Below, one piece after another: positions 45,348 through 55,773 of a stretch of 64,000 bases of DNA. Made by a program: the position numbers and the translations under genes. Position 1 is the first letter of the stretch, and each line of letters starts with the position of its first letter. This DNA is from Lineolata rhizophorae (taxonomy: Eukaryota > Ascomycota > Dothideomycetes > Lineolatales > Lineolataceae), in contig MU001674.1 of the NCBI GenBank assembly GCA_010093515.1, forward strand, positions 987,975 through 1,051,974, read 5' to 3'. The notes below the pieces were generated by a model, which saw only the letters and a program-made list of their open reading frames with translations, was not told the origin of the DNA and made no database searches.

Positions 45348-47965
45348 TCAGTTCTCGTTTCTGGACCCAAGGCCTCCTGGTTTCCCCTCCGTCGCAGCCG
45401 GGTGAACCTCTTCCTCGCCGGCATACTTTGGGAAGCCACCCTCGCTTTCTGGGATTCTGACCGTATCGCTGACGACAGAGACCACCATTCCAGGCACCGC
45501 GGCCGCGCTAACGGCCGCACCATTGACCTTGAATGTGGGCCGGGGTTGCCTGTCAGCGTGCCGATCTCTCAAACGTGCTTGCTGTGTATCATGATGTACG
45601 GAATGTTCTATTTCCGTGCCACTACTCACCACTTTCACGTGCCAGGTCAGGCGTTCCCTCAAGAACGGCACGACGTCACTGGCGCCTAGACCCCCGAGAT
45701 TCCCCTCTGCCATTTCCTTAAGGAGAGCAGACGTTAACGGTATCGCTCCTGCTACTTCAATTGAATTCTGGCATGCTGTGGCTTGCAGCAAGGCGTTCTG
45801 ATTTATGGGCGCGAAAACTGAAAAGGTCCCGACTGGCTTGGTCGAAGTTGACGAGTCTTGACTGCCGCTGTTGCTATCGAAATACAGCTGCACATTGAAA
45901 GAGCCTCCGAGACAAGTTTTTGGCGTTTTTACGTATGCTCTCCAGTCTACGTACTCTCCATTCGCAATGACATCGTCTAGGACTTGATCTTTCCCGAAGA
46001 GCTAGTTAGTGAAACAATCGTTGGTCATTCTTACAAAATCTCGGCTTCTAGGTCCAGAACTAAACGCCACTTGGTACTTACTCATTAACTGCGTCTCAAG
46101 ATCTTGAGCTGGCGGCTCCAAATCGCCTCGCACTACGTTCAGATCACACGTCAGTTGAAATTTTATATTCACTATCATCGAAATGAAGTCAAGCCTACCG
46201 GGTGCTGCTGGATTTGGCGCTTCACCAAATGCAAGGCCAGCTGCGCGAGAGTCGATTTCGTTGCCATAATATTCAAGGATGAGTGCTCTCACACTCCTCT
46301 GGTATTCCCCCAAGGTAGGGAAATTCCAGCGTACTGTCTCCGGGTAAATATAGCCGAGATCTTCTACGTTCCTCACACTTATAGACGTTTGGAATTCCCC
46401 TAATGGCGTTCGAAATGGAGTCAACGGTGTATTTCCATCGACGATGGTACCGCGTTGTATGGTATATGTTCCGCTAGACCTTTCAGGTGTGACATAGGCG
46501 TCTGGATTGAGGACTTGCCACATTGCGAAAAGACGATCCACGTTCCTGTAGACCGTTTTAACACACATAGCTCTCATTATGAGGGTAGAGCAGAATACTT
46601 ACGAATGATGTAGCCAGAAAACCGGATCAAACGCCGCATACTGTGACACTGTCATGTGCCCGGGGACAGGACCTAGCCCTCCAATATCGTTGTGTATGTT
46701 ATTATGGATACTCTCGAGGCTCGAGTAGTTGTCCTTGCCGGCATGAAAATTGTTGTTGCTAAACGAGGCAAAGTCGGTGACCGTCGCGAATAGCATATAG
46801 AGCGCGTCCCTGTTTCCGTGCAGAGAAGCTAGTAGGTCCGCGATCACCTGCGTATCATTTGAGTGGGTTTTTAGTGATGGACCTTCTGGATGCCGCATGG
46901 TTTCTGGCCACCCTCCTATCTTAACAAGTGTTAGCAATCTCGTCTTGACTCTTGGAAGCTTAGGAAGTTCAACACTTACGGGCCTGTCTGGGAATTGGCG
47001 TCTCTCAGGTACTGGATGGAAATCGTAACGATAAAGTGGATTGGGAATTTCTTCTGGTTGTCCACTTGTGTTTGTGACCGTAACTTGGGTTGGACTGAAT
47101 ATCTCTGAGGGAAATGCTGGTTGCCCCGTCTTGGGTAGTAAGGCCCAATCCCAGTACGGCATTCTCCAGCCTTGAGCTGCAGCGACGTATCTCTCCCTTA
47201 TCGATGGCACGTACTGATCGGCAATAATCTGGACCCGGTCGTAGAGTGCTTCCTAGCGGAGGAGCCAACCAAGTTAGAATTCCATGAAGTACCTCCGAAG
47301 ATAGGCTTGGCATTGTATCTGGGCAACGTACTTCAAACAAGGCCGTATACATTCGATGCCAAGGCAAAAACAGGATGTCAGAGTGGGGACAATAGCCCGA
47401 GAACGCAGTCCCATTGCCGAATGATTCCTCCCAATCATCGTATGGTCGCCCGTGAATTCCTAGTATTGCAAGTTGAGCAGCTAATGAATCTACGTGGAAA
47501 AGGTTGAAGGCTCACACAACCACGCTTTTCATACCTGCGACTTGAAAGTAAGACATGACTTCAGCCTGGTCGGCCAGCTGCATATCACGAAGAGCCAGCA
47601 AGAAGAGTTCCCACTGAATAGGGAACCATCGTCGCATGTCTCTAATCTCGCGCCTCATGAATACACCTGCCAGAGCATACAATTAGCATGTAGTGGAAAA
47701 TTCTACGAGGCCTAGGTGGCTAGAAAGCCGCGGTCTCCCTTTCGGTGCAGTACATACCATCTTGAATTGTCGCTCGAGAAGTAACAATAGAAGACTCAGG
47801 GACGGCATCTCTCCTATCAAATCTCTGGCTATGGTCGAACACAATGCTGTCAAGAGCACGCGAGGAAACAATTCCGCCAGCCCCAGGATCTGCCACGGGC
47901 CAACCGGCATAGAGCCCGCAGGCAGCGGGGACAAGCACTGAAACGATGGCTCGAAAAAATAACAT
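45348..47965 (-). CDS. Secreted tyrosinase (copper polyphenol oxidase)
   Basis: Nine exons, complement(45348..45527, 45630..45988, 46082..46132, 46199..46545, 46603..46919, 46980..47252, 47332..47459, 47535..47666, 47758..47965), 664 residues. Signal peptide MLFFRAIVSVLVPAACGLYA. Copper A ligands: His 116 (IHGRPYDDW), 139 (CPHSDIL) and 148 (PWHRMY). Copper B ligands: His 319 and 323 (SIHNNIHND) and the His pair in DPVFWLHHSNVDR (about 351). Both sites look intact. The C-terminal part has the usual strand-rich region (DDVIANGEYVDWRAYVK, LTWHVKV, then VPGMVVSVVS). Tyrosinases oxidise monophenols and diphenols to quinones, leading to melanin-type pigment; secreted fungal forms also crosslink phenolics. 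The junction 45988/46082 is least certain: acceptor AAAG at 45989 keeps frame, but a nearer AG would not. The neighbours suggest no pigment cluster. Confidence 0.9.
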
Positions 47966-48721
47966 GGCTTCAATCCTGATGACGGAAAGGTATGTGGATC
48001 CTGACCAAGCAAGGCGTAAAACGGGTTGAGATGGTTGACACACGGGTCGGGGAAGGCGAGGTGTTCTCCACTGACTGGGAGGGAAGAGCGCAACGTCACG
48101 ATTATTGAACCTTCCCCCCGAGTGAAGTCGCCCGAACCGGTACCGAGCCGGCTCCCTGGTAATCGGTGGAGCCTGCCAAAAGAGGAAATTAGGGTTTGGC
48201 AGACGGGAAAGTACGGTGGGCGTGAACTTGTGGAACGACGACACAGGCGGCTACTTGCGATTGGAGCCGGGCCGCAATTCATCTCCAACGCACCACACAC
48301 CTCCCTTGTGCGCCTTGGTTGACGCCGCGATTGATCTAAAGCTAGTACCGATCAATCTTTTGTGGAATTATAAGGTTGCGGTGTGAATGATAGTGTAAAT
48401 GATATCAATATCATTCTCACGCGAACGATTTCCCGAGGTTGTGCGAAGGAAACCTTTAGGTAACTTTCTAGGATACCAATGCCGAGATATAACGCGTGTG
48501 CTCTGAGATGGCTCACTCTGCTCGTGCATTCCTACCCATGAAATCTCAATTAAACTAAGAAATAATGTCATAACTTCATCCTAACCACGTGCTTGGTCTG
48601 TTACCTAAGTGTCACTCAGCAATAATATGCTACAGGAACACTGCAAAGAGTGCCAACCACTTCCAGACTCCAGAGGAATGTCGTGAACCGCCAAATGCCA
48701 TTCGTCGAAGGACGAACAGTT
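47966..48721. promoter_or_regulatory. Upstream region of the tyrosinase gene
   Basis: About 0.75 kb between two minus-strand genes. It holds the tyrosinase leader and promoter (left) and the 3' side of the LanC-like gene (right). The stretch 48350-48570 is AT-rich. No specific site assigned. Confidence 0.4.
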
Positions 48722-49849
48722 TCACAGGTCGTTATACCCCAGCAGCTTCTTCTCCAACTCCTGATCTGCTATAGCCCATGTCCACGTCCGTCCAGCCTCT
48801 CCGCACCACAGCGCCGAAGGATCGTCCGACTTCTCCAAGATGCCGTCCTTTGCCATCGCCTTGATCTCATGGCCCGTCGTGAAAGTCAAAAAATGCTGAA
48901 ACTCCTTATCTTCCAGCGCAAGTGCATTGCCAGAAATGCCATGGCAGAGGCAGGGCTCCTTGGTCAGGAGCCCGCGCTCCAAGACGCACTCCCTGCCGCG
49001 ACGAATCGCCGTTTCGATGCGGCCCGTCAAGTTGGGGAAGAACTGCTTGATGCTCTCCAGGGAGATGATAACGCCAGGCGCACCGTGGCATACCTGGACG
49101 AGGCGATCTTTGCCCGGCGGAATCGAGCTCGGCCAGTTGCCGCTCTCGTATTGGTAGCTTAGCAAGGCGCCAAGGTCGGCCTCGAGCGCGGGTGCGCGTT
49201 TCGGATCCGTCAGCGCGATCTGAGTGATGATTCCAATGGCGCCATGCACGGCGCCCACGTAGGCCTTCCCGTGCCAGCGCCAGGGCCGCGGGCTCTCCAT
49301 CATGGCATCGATCACATCGGCGGCGGTATCGTTGATGAGGCGCAGGGTACGCTCGTCGTCCTCGAACGAGGCGCGCACCAGCCGCAGCAGGTAGAGATAG
49401 CCGGCGCGGCCGTACAGCCACTCGTTGCCGGCCTCGGCATCGCACACTACCTCGGAGTAGTTGCACAGCTCCTCGGCGAGGTCCGGGTCCTTGGATGAGG
49501 CCGCCCCCAGCGCCAGCAGCGCCATGATGTCGTCGCTGACGCCGCACTTGGCCGGCCGCGGGCCCGGGTACATCTTCATATGGTCTTCGGCCTGCTTGAT
49601 GTAGGCGGCCGACCACGCGCCCATCGGCACGTTCGCAATAGTAAAGTCGCGGTAGTAGCGCTGCAGCACAAAGAAAAGGTAAGCGACGGAGATGGGGCCG
49701 TAGTAGAGCCCGCCTCCCGGCTGGATCTTGTCCGGCGGATGTTCGGTGATTAGCCGCTCCAGCGACGCGACGAGTTGCTTATACGGGTCGCGGCGGGCGA
49801 GCTCGCCCTTATTTTTAAAGTAGCGTGGCATGTGGTGATGCTCGGACAT
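48722..49849 (-). CDS. LanC-like protein
   Basis: One uninterrupted frame of 375 residues, no introns. It has the repeated helix/glycine signature of the LanC alpha/alpha barrel: WLYGRAGYLYLL (residues 144-155), HGAIGI (202-207), CHGAPG (254-259) and CLCHGISGNA (300-309). The expected zinc ligands are all present: Cys 254, Cys 302 and His 303. There is no signal peptide. Bacterial LanC adds cysteine thiols to dehydroamino acids in lantibiotics; eukaryotic LanC-like proteins have been shown to add glutathione to dehydroalanine and dehydrobutyrine residues in damaged proteins. Retained zinc ligands suggest an active enzyme, with a glutathione-linked repair role an inference from the animal proteins. 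No lantibiotic precursor or cluster is nearby. The gene is divergent from U2AF, 0.9 kb away. Confidence 0.9.
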   Translation of the reverse strand: MSEHHHMPRYFKNKGELARRDPYKQLVASLERLITEHPPDKIQPGGGLYYGPISVAYLFFVLQRYYRDFTIANVPMGAWSAAYIKQAEDHMKMYPGPRPAKCGVSDDIMALLALGAASSKDPDLAEELCNYSEVVCDAEAGNEWLYGRAGYLYLLRLVRASFEDDERTLRLINDTAADVIDAMMESPRPWRWHGKAYVGAVHGAIGIITQIALTDPKRAPALEADLGALLSYQYESGNWPSSIPPGKDRLVQVCHGAPGVIISLESIKQFFPNLTGRIETAIRRGRECVLERGLLTKEPCLCHGISGNALALEDKEFQHFLTFTTGHEIKAMAKDGILEKSDDPSALWCGEAGRTWTWAIADQELEKKLLGYNDL

Positions 49850-50760
49850 GGCGGGCGGTGGCGTTTCTGCAAAGGCGTAGTCTAAATCTGATATAGCTGG
49901 AAGGCAGGGAGATGACGTAGTGATTTTTGAGCCGGATGGAGACCAGAAAAGCGGGGAGGTTTGGACGTAGTAGTAGCGTTTGGAGAGTGGGGAGCAAAAG
50001 AAGAAATCTGCTGGAGAATGCTGTGTTTAAGTCGAATATACGTAGGCTGAGGGAATAGTGAATATCTTTTACGGGAGGTTTGACGTGAGGCCGATCAACA
50101 CGGAGCAAGATATCGCGAGACCGGTCAATACAGGCCGGGATGGGGTCTGATAGGCAGAACATGTAAGATGGATGGAGTACGCATGCCTGTGAAGCGCTGC
50201 GATTCTACATATCACGTGGCAACAACGCAACGCGGGTCAGAGAGGCAAAGCTTGAAATCGAGACGCGCCGGGGCCACGACGGACGGCTGCTAGATTTTGG
50301 CGTCCCTCGACCAGACCGTGGATTGCAGGCTCGGTGCCGCTGTGGCTAGCCTGGGTTCAAGCCACAGCGGGACGTGCACCGCCACGGAGGACCCACAAGC
50401 GAGCCGCTCGGCGCGGAACTTTCTCCAGCCTCGCTGCGGCTCTTAGCGCGTCTTCAGAACTAACAGTTCCTCACCCTCCCGCCATCAACCTGCACTTTGT
50501 CATACCCACCGCGTTCTTGATCAGCACACAACCCAATCTCTTGTCTGTACTTTCTTTAGCTACCAGACCGATTGTTCTGTTGATCGCTTCGTGCATACAG
50601 GCGAGGTGCCCGTGTTTCGCAAGTTTGGCGAGTCTGCGCCCGCTGCAGCTTCTTCGCCGTCTCGCATTGAAGCCGCATCACCTCGGCGTATTGCCCCATC
50701 GCTGCATTTTCATACCGCCGATATACACGCTGCCGCGACACGTCGATAAAGCACCTTGTC
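49850..50760. promoter_or_regulatory. Divergent promoter of the LanC-like gene and U2AF large subunit
   Basis: About 0.9 kb between two start codons. The left half is mixed sequence; the right half is CT-rich, as in many leaders of highly expressed mould genes. It contains a strong hairpin (see separate entry). Confidence 0.5.
50333..50380. repeat. Perfect 11-bp inverted repeat (hairpin) with partial outer stem
   Basis: CCGCTGTGGCT at 50337-50347 is followed by a 12-base loop and by its exact reverse complement AGCCACAGCGG at 50360-50370. An outer GGTGC (50333-50337) faces GCACC (50376-50380), which could extend the stem across a bulge. It lies about 380-430 bp upstream of the U2AF start and about 480-530 bp from the LanC-like start. 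Confidence 0.8.
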
Positions 50761-52847
50761 ATGAACGGCGACGGTTATCGAGGTAAGCTATTCACTTCGT
50801 GCCTAGTGTGCCGCTGCTAATTCCTGCGTATAGAGAGCGGCCGCCACGGCTCTTCGCGTGACCACTACGTAAGTTCCTACACCCTTCTACCACCGGCCAG
50901 GCTTACTACTGAGTAGAGCCCGGGCACCGCGGGGGAGGGACCTCCTCCCAACGCTCCTAGAGCTCCGCGGGCATTGCTTGGGGAAAGCGGACTAACTTCT
51001 CCCAAGGGAAACAAATCCTCGCGCGGCGAGCGCGAGGACCGTCGCGATCGCGACCGCCGCCGCCGCTCCCGCTCGCCTGCTCACCGCAGCTCCCGCCGCG
51101 AGTACGAGCCCGACACGTACTCGTCGAGCCGCGACTACCGCGAGCGGGAGCGCGAGGACCGGTACGCGGCGCGCGAGCGACGCGACGACCGGGCATGGGA
51201 CCGCGACCGCGGCTCACGCCGTGACAGGAGGGGAGGCGGCCACGGCGGTGGACACGCCGGTGCTGTCATCGATGACGACGACCGCCATCCGCCGCGCCGC
51301 GAGCGCGACCTGTTCGACGACCGGGAGCGGGATCGGGATCGCGAGCGTGACCGGGATAGGCGCGGTCGTCGCGACCGCGATGCCTTTGGCGGCCGAGAGC
51401 GCCGGCGCAGCGCGACCCCGCCGCCGCCTAAGAGGAAGGAACCGACGCCCGACCTCACCGACGTTGTGCCCATCCTGGAGCGCAAGCGTAGGATGACCCA
51501 GTGGGATATCAAGCCGCCTGGGTACGAAAACGTCACGGCGGAGCAGGCAAAACTGTCGGGCATGTTCCCTCTTCCTGGCGCGCCGCGCCAGCAGCCGATG
51601 GATCCGACGCGTCTGCAGGCGTTCATGAACCAGAACACCCAGCAGAGCTCGGCCAGCAACGCCTCTCTCAAGCCGACGAACGCCCGCCAGTCCAAGCGCC
51701 TGTTCGTCTACAACCTTCCCCCGGGAACCGACGAGGCTGCACTCCTCGAGTTCTTCAACCTGCAGCTTAATGGACTCAACGTCGTCAGCGGCCCCGACCC
51801 GTGCATCTCCGCCATGGTTTCCATCGACCGCACCTTCGCCCTGCTAGAGTTTAAGAGCTCGGAGGACGCCACAATGGCGCTCGCATTGGACGGCATCACA
51901 ATGAGAGATGGCGCGCACACCAATGGGGCGAACGGAGAGGGCGACACGGACGGACTCTCGATCCGTCGTCCTAAGGATTATATTGCGCCTGCTACGGCCG
52001 ATGATTCAGACGTGATGGAGGGCACTGTGTCGTGCGTGGTCCATGACTCGCCGAACAAGATCAGCGTCTCGCATATTCCTTCCGACTTGACGGACGAACA
52101 AGTGATGGAGCTCCTTACTTCATTCGGAGAGCTGAAGTCGTTTGTCCTCGTGAAAGATGTGAGCACGGAGGAGTCGAGGGTAAGCTAATTCTTGCTTAAT
52201 CAATCAGGACTTCGATGTGCTAACATGAATCGTGCTAGGGCGTTGCATTCTGCGAGTATATTGACCCTACCACCACCGGTCTCGCAATCGACGGTTTGAA
52301 CGGCATGGACATTGGCAGCGAGCACCTCAAGCTTCGTCGCGCCGCCATTGGAGTCCAACAAGCTTCAGGCCTCGAGATGGGGATCAACGCAATGTCCATG
52401 CTCGCCGGCACGGCCTCTGCAGACTCGGAACGCAGCTGCGTTCTGCAGCTTCTGAACATGGTCACCCCCGAGGAGCTGATGGATAATGACGACTATGAAG
52501 GTAATGTATCCTATAACCTAACTATTGCTGGCCATGTATTGATATATCCGTAGAAATTGTAGAGGACGTTACCGAGGAGTGTCAAAAGTTCGGACAAATC
52601 ATCGACCTACGGATCCCACGTCCCTCTGGCAGCAGACAAGTTTCTGGCATAGGCAAGATCTTCATCAAGTACGACTCGCCGGAGTCGGCGCAGCGCGCGT
52701 TGCAGGCGCTGGCTGGCCGCAAGTTTGCCGATCGCACCGTTGTGGCGACTTTCTTCGGAGAAGTAGGTGAACTCAATTCCCCCACATAATAACGCGTGTG
52801 ATACTAATTTGCTATAGGAGTATTTCGAGGTTGGGTGCTTCAACTAG
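50761..52847 (+). CDS. U2AF large subunit (U2AF65-type splicing factor)
   Basis: Six exons: 50761..50782, 50834..50868, 51007..52179, 52239..52500, 52554..52762, 52818..52847; introns 50-138 bp; 576 residues. The first two exons are tiny (22 and 35 nt). Domains in order: an Arg/Asp/Ser-rich RS-like region (about 10-155); a U2AF-ligand motif with the key Trp (KRRMTQWDIKPPGYE, Trp about 185) that binds the small U2AF subunit; RRM1 from about 249 (KRLFVYNLPPGTDEAALLEF); RRM2 from about 370 (KISVSHIPSDLTDEQVMELL, then GVAFCEY); and a C-terminal RRM-like UHM (VLQLLNMVTPEELMDNDDYE ... AGRKFADRTVVATFF) that contacts SF1. It binds the polypyrimidine tract upstream of 3' splice sites and recruits U2 snRNP in the nucleus. 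The tail ends EYFEVGCFN. The order and spacing match the family. Confidence 0.95.
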
Positions 52848-53869
52848 TAGCGAAGCATCATTCCAGTCCCAGAGAAAAAGAACAGAAAACACGTTCTTGT
52901 CACATCACATTATTCTGTCGTCATTTTCCGACCCTTCCTGGCGGGATGGCATTCTGCTTCACTGGGATGGTTATTGTATTCCTATGTGTGGAGGTTTTTT
53001 TTCTTTCTTTTTTTTCTTTTTCCTGAACGGGGCGAAGACCGCCTAATGGGCGGCCGAGCAATTGCGCGATTGAACACTGGAGCGACTCGAACAAAACTTG
53101 AGGTGACTGGTGGGGAACTGGACAGCAAGTGCGGGCGAAGACCGGGTTGAAGTTGCTGCTGCCTTCTGAGTGGCGTTGTGTTTCTATTCTATTCTGTCCA
53201 AAGTTCTTGCGTAATTGCGGGCACCTCATGCTTCAGGGGATGGCCTAGGAACCATTTTCTCTTCTTCGATTCGGGACAGGTCGGGTCTAGGCTCTTTCCC
53301 TGGGTTCTTGTCTTGCATGCATGGGTAGTAGCATTGTGTGCGAGTAGCACAGAGCGCAGCAAATGAAATTGAGTAATGACGCAACAACGGGCGCGCTTTA
53401 TTCTGCTAGTATGTCGAAGAACGGATTGTTATCCATCCGCAAGTAATGCGACGCATACACGTTCGTGTTTCTTGCCTTAGATGCTGGAGTTTCCTATGTC
53501 CCCGATGCAGGCGGCTGCAGTCGCAGCGAGACCCTGATTGATGGGGCGCGGGCCCTCGGGCGCTCAGCCCAGCCCCCGTAGGCGGCCGCCGCCCAACGCC
53601 GAGCCGCCACCCCGCCCAAAGCTGAGACGGCGCTGAGGCACAGCCGCAAACCACCGCGTATGTACTGCTTCCCCCAGCCCGCATTCAGCTAGGGCGCTAC
53701 TTTCTGACATACTACTCACTCACGTCCCCTATTCTCTTCCTCGCTCTCCCCACCATCTTCTTTCCCTCCGCTTTTCTCTCGCACGGCCTCATTCGAGAAA
53801 CCTCTCCAGAACACCCTCAGCAGCCAACACAGACTAGACCCTCGAATCCCTCACCGCCCGCTCTCCACA
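52848..53869. other. Intergenic: 3' side of U2AF and promoter of the SNARE gene
   Basis: About 1.0 kb. T-rich runs at about 53000-53025 probably belong to the U2AF 3' untranslated region. The 53700-53860 stretch is strongly CT-rich with little G, a typical leader for the gene starting at 53870. No gene seen. Confidence 0.45.
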
Positions 53870-55423
53870 ATGAAGAAATTCGGCTTCAGCAAGAAAGGCG
53901 ACCGCTCCGGCGACGACGCCTCGTCGCTCTCGTCGGGCCCTCCCGCAGACGACCATCAGCGCTCCGCGCTCTTCGGGTCCCGTGGCGGCAAGCTCAGCAA
54001 GTCTGGCTCCGGCGGCGCACCCAACCCGTACGCCCAACAAGGTGCCTCCCCGGCCGGCACGCCCGATCCCTACAGCAGCGGTGGTGGCCGTCCGGCCATG
54101 CGCTCGAACCCGCCCTCGTACAGCTCCGCCGGCAGCAGCGCCGCGTCCGGCTCCATGGACCGCTTCTGGCAGGACAAGTCGCCGGTGCCGCCGGGCGGGT
54201 ACGGCGGAGGGGGCTACGGCCCGCAGCAAGGCGGCCCCGGGGCCGGGTACGGCGGGAGTCGATATGGCAGCGGTGGTGGTGACGCTGGCGGGCCGGGCGG
54301 CCCGCAGCGGTCCCGCTACGGCGCCGGCGGCTACGGCGGCCTCGGCCGCTCCAATTCGCAGGAGACGATGAACACGGAGGCGGGCCGCGAGCAGCTGTTC
54401 GGCGCGGCGCCGCAGCGGCTCCAGCAGCAGCAGGTGGCGCAGCAACCGTACACGTACGGGCGGGGCGGCGGGGCGGCCGGCGGTGCCGGGGGTCGGTACG
54501 GGGCCGCGGGCGAGGAGGACGACCAGAGCTACAGCAGCCAGGGGTACGGCGGCGGGGCGCGGTACGAGGACAGGCAGCTCACGGAGCAGGAGCAGGAGGA
54601 CGAGGATGTGGATGCCGCGAAGCAGGAGATCCGCTTCATCAAGCAGCAGGACGTCTCGTCGACGCGGAACGCGCTGCGCATCGCCGAGCAGGCCGAGCAG
54701 ACGGGCCGGGACACGCTGGGCCGGCTGGGCCAGCAGGGCGAGAACATCCACCACACGGAGCGGAACTTGGATCTGGCGTCGAACCAGAACAGGATCGGTA
54801 CGTTCTCCCTTTCCGTTTCCCTATCCTCCAAACGTCCCAGCCGCCTGGGCCGGCACCTGCTGACGCCCCCCCGCAGCCGAGGAGAAGGCCCGCGAGCTCA
54901 AGACGCTCAACAAGTCCATGTTCGCCATGCACGTCGGCAACCCCTTCACGGCCTCGAAGCGCCGCGAGGAGCGCGACCGCAACATCGTCGACACGAACCA
55001 GCGCGAGCGCGAGGCCCGCGACGCCACCCGCGCCGCCGCCTGGTCCTCGCAGGCCCGCCAGCAGGAGTTCGCCCGCGACGCCCGCGGCAACCCCATCGGC
55101 CCCGGCGCCAAGAAGCCCAACCTCGTCGAGCGGTCCAAGTACCAGTTCGAGGCCGACAGCGAGGACGACGAGATGGAGAACGAGATCGATCAGAACCTCG
55201 ACATGCTGCACGGCGCCGCCGGGCGGCTGAAGGGCCTGGCTGGCGCCATGGGCAAGGAGGTGGACGAGCAGAACAAGCACATCGATCGCATTATCGGAAA
55301 GGTGAGCTCCCATCGTTGCGGATTTGGGAGGTGTGTATGGTCGCTAACTGTGCGAATTTCTAGACCGACAAAGTGGACGATCAGATCGCCATGAACAGGG
55401 CCCGCTTGGACAGGATCCGCTAA
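53870..55423 (+). CDS. sec9: Sec9/SNAP-25-type SNARE (Qb and Qc motifs)
   Basis: Exons 53870..54797, 54877..55301 and 55364..55423 (introns 79 and 62 bp) give 470 residues. N-terminal half is a Gly/Tyr/Ser-rich low-complexity tail (GGYGGGGYGPQQ..., about 50-230), longer than in animal SNAP-25. Two SNARE coiled coils follow: Qb at about 249-325 (QEIRFIKQQDVSSTRNALRI, central-layer Gln in LGQQGENI) and Qc at about 408-468 (ENEIDQNLDMLHGAAGRLKG, central-layer Gln in DEQNKHIDRI). The linker carries MHVGNPF and basic residues; there is no transmembrane segment, as expected. The protein provides two helices to the plasma-membrane SNARE bundle that fuses secretory vesicles with the plasma membrane at hyphal tips. 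Confidence 0.95.
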
Positions 55424-55773
55424 ATGGCGTCGGCTTGGTTAGCATAACTAGATGTACAGAGGTTGATTGGCATTGGGGAGTAGAGGGATGGATTATGCGT
55501 ATCCTTAAATTTGTTCGGGATTTGCTGAATTGTTCCGGGACTCGAGTGTTTTCTGAACACGAGAGAGAGTTCCTCGTCACGGCGTTGCAGCTTTTATCCG
55601 ATCATGCAATGTAATTGATGATTCCTTATAGCAATATGGAGTATGATACAGTTCAAGAGACCTTTACACAAGTATCCAAAGCAAACCATGGCACAACACC
55701 AACACTAAGCCTGCCCCTTTCATCACATGCTTTACCCCTACCAAACCCGTCTTCAACTTTTTCCCGATAGCAC
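55424..55773. other. Convergent intergenic region
   Basis: About 350 bp between the SNARE gene and the alpha-mannosidase gene, both ending here. AT-rich in the middle. Nothing else seen. Confidence 0.5.

Noticed and set aside
46002-46034. 33-bp candidate intron in the tyrosinase gene (donor GTAAGA, acceptor CTAG)
   Set aside because: Shorter than a functional fungal intron; a 93-bp intron from 46081 with acceptor at 45989 keeps frame.
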